Assembly (NCBI GenBank): GCA_050700385.1 | Contig: JBOHGT010000233.1 | Location: forward strand, 1-5,615 | Length of the DNA stretch: 5,615 nucleotides | Direction: 5' to 3' | From: WHSY01 sp050700385 | GTDB taxonomy: Bacteria > Actinomycetota > Actinomycetes > Mycobacteriales > Pseudonocardiaceae | Shown here: one piece after another, positions 5,609 to 5,615 of the stretch | Position numbering within the stretch: position 1 is the first letter of the stretch | How the letters are laid out: each line of letters opens with the position of its first letter | Program-made: the position numbers and the translations under genes | Notes under the pieces: model-generated | The model's database searches: none | Told to the model about the DNA's origin: nothing | What the model saw: the letters and a program-made list of their open reading frames with translations, nothing else

Positions 5609-5615
5609 GCCGACA
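5592..5615 (-). repeat. Right terminal inverted repeat of the IS21-family element
   Basis: Read on the minus strand, this begins TGTCGGCGATCACG and ends ATTCCCCC, matching the left repeat at 19 of 24 positions. Its outer tip is the last base of the window. Confidence 0.85.

Larger units (their letters stand above)
2826..5615 (-). mobile_element. Complete IS21-family insertion sequence, 2790 bp
   Basis: The element runs from TGTGGACGATCAGG at 2826 to the mirrored GATCGCCGACA ending at 5615. It therefore begins TGT and ends ACA, as IS21 members do. It carries the two diagnostic genes istA and istB in order on the minus strand with an ATGA overlap, and multiple terminal repeats at both ends. 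It is markedly richer in G+C than the 1.5-2.8 kb flank, consistent with recent arrival. Both ORFs are full length with intact catalytic motifs, so it is probably functional. It interrupts a radical SAM gene. IS21 elements usually duplicate a few bases of target; the right flank is outside the window, so this cannot be seen. Confidence 0.9.

Noticed and set aside
1..5615. CRISPR array, tRNA or rRNA gene
   Set aside because: No regularly spaced repeats beyond the IS ends and the 15-bp istB repeat, and no tRNA cloverleaf or rRNA sequence was recognised on either strand.

Overview
The window looks like accessory DNA from a high-GC actinomycete (Streptomyces or Micromonospora type). The evidence is strong G/C preference at third codon positions, GTG starts, AGGAGG-type ribosome sites, and an IS21-family element whose proteins resemble actinobacterial ones. 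No genus can be fixed from the sequence alone.

Layout. Bases 1-1008 hold decayed or doubtful genes: a possible 47-codon ORF on +, a broken Nudix hydrolase remnant on - (about 211-480), and a small - strand gene encoding a coiled-coil protein (539-883) whose apparent membrane-spanning N-terminal part (823-1008) lies in another frame. Diverging from these, 1105-1461 (+) encodes a compact, intact MazG-like nucleotide pyrophosphohydrolase. Converging on it with no intergenic base is a - strand pair: a DEDD-type 3'-5' exonuclease-like protein (1462-2235) overlapping the 3' end of a radical SAM gene (2219-2825).

The radical SAM gene is cut by a complete IS21-family insertion sequence (2826-5615, 2790 bp). 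The element carries istA (DDE transposase), istB (AAA+ helper ATPase), 24-bp imperfect terminal inverted repeats and multiple internal copies of a GATCAnGTAATTCCCCC-like repeat at both ends. The window stops exactly at the right tip of the IS, so the missing N-terminal half of the radical SAM gene (with the CxxxCxxC cluster motif) and the target duplication should lie just beyond it.

Interpretation. The most interesting unit is the radical SAM / exonuclease-like overlapping pair next to a MazG-like enzyme: a possible nucleotide- or nucleic-acid-directed module that I cannot match to a named system, now probably inactivated by the IS. istAB, the radical SAM remnant and the exonuclease gene all point the same way, so read-through from the IS could still express the exonuclease. 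The functional link between these genes is inference from arrangement only.
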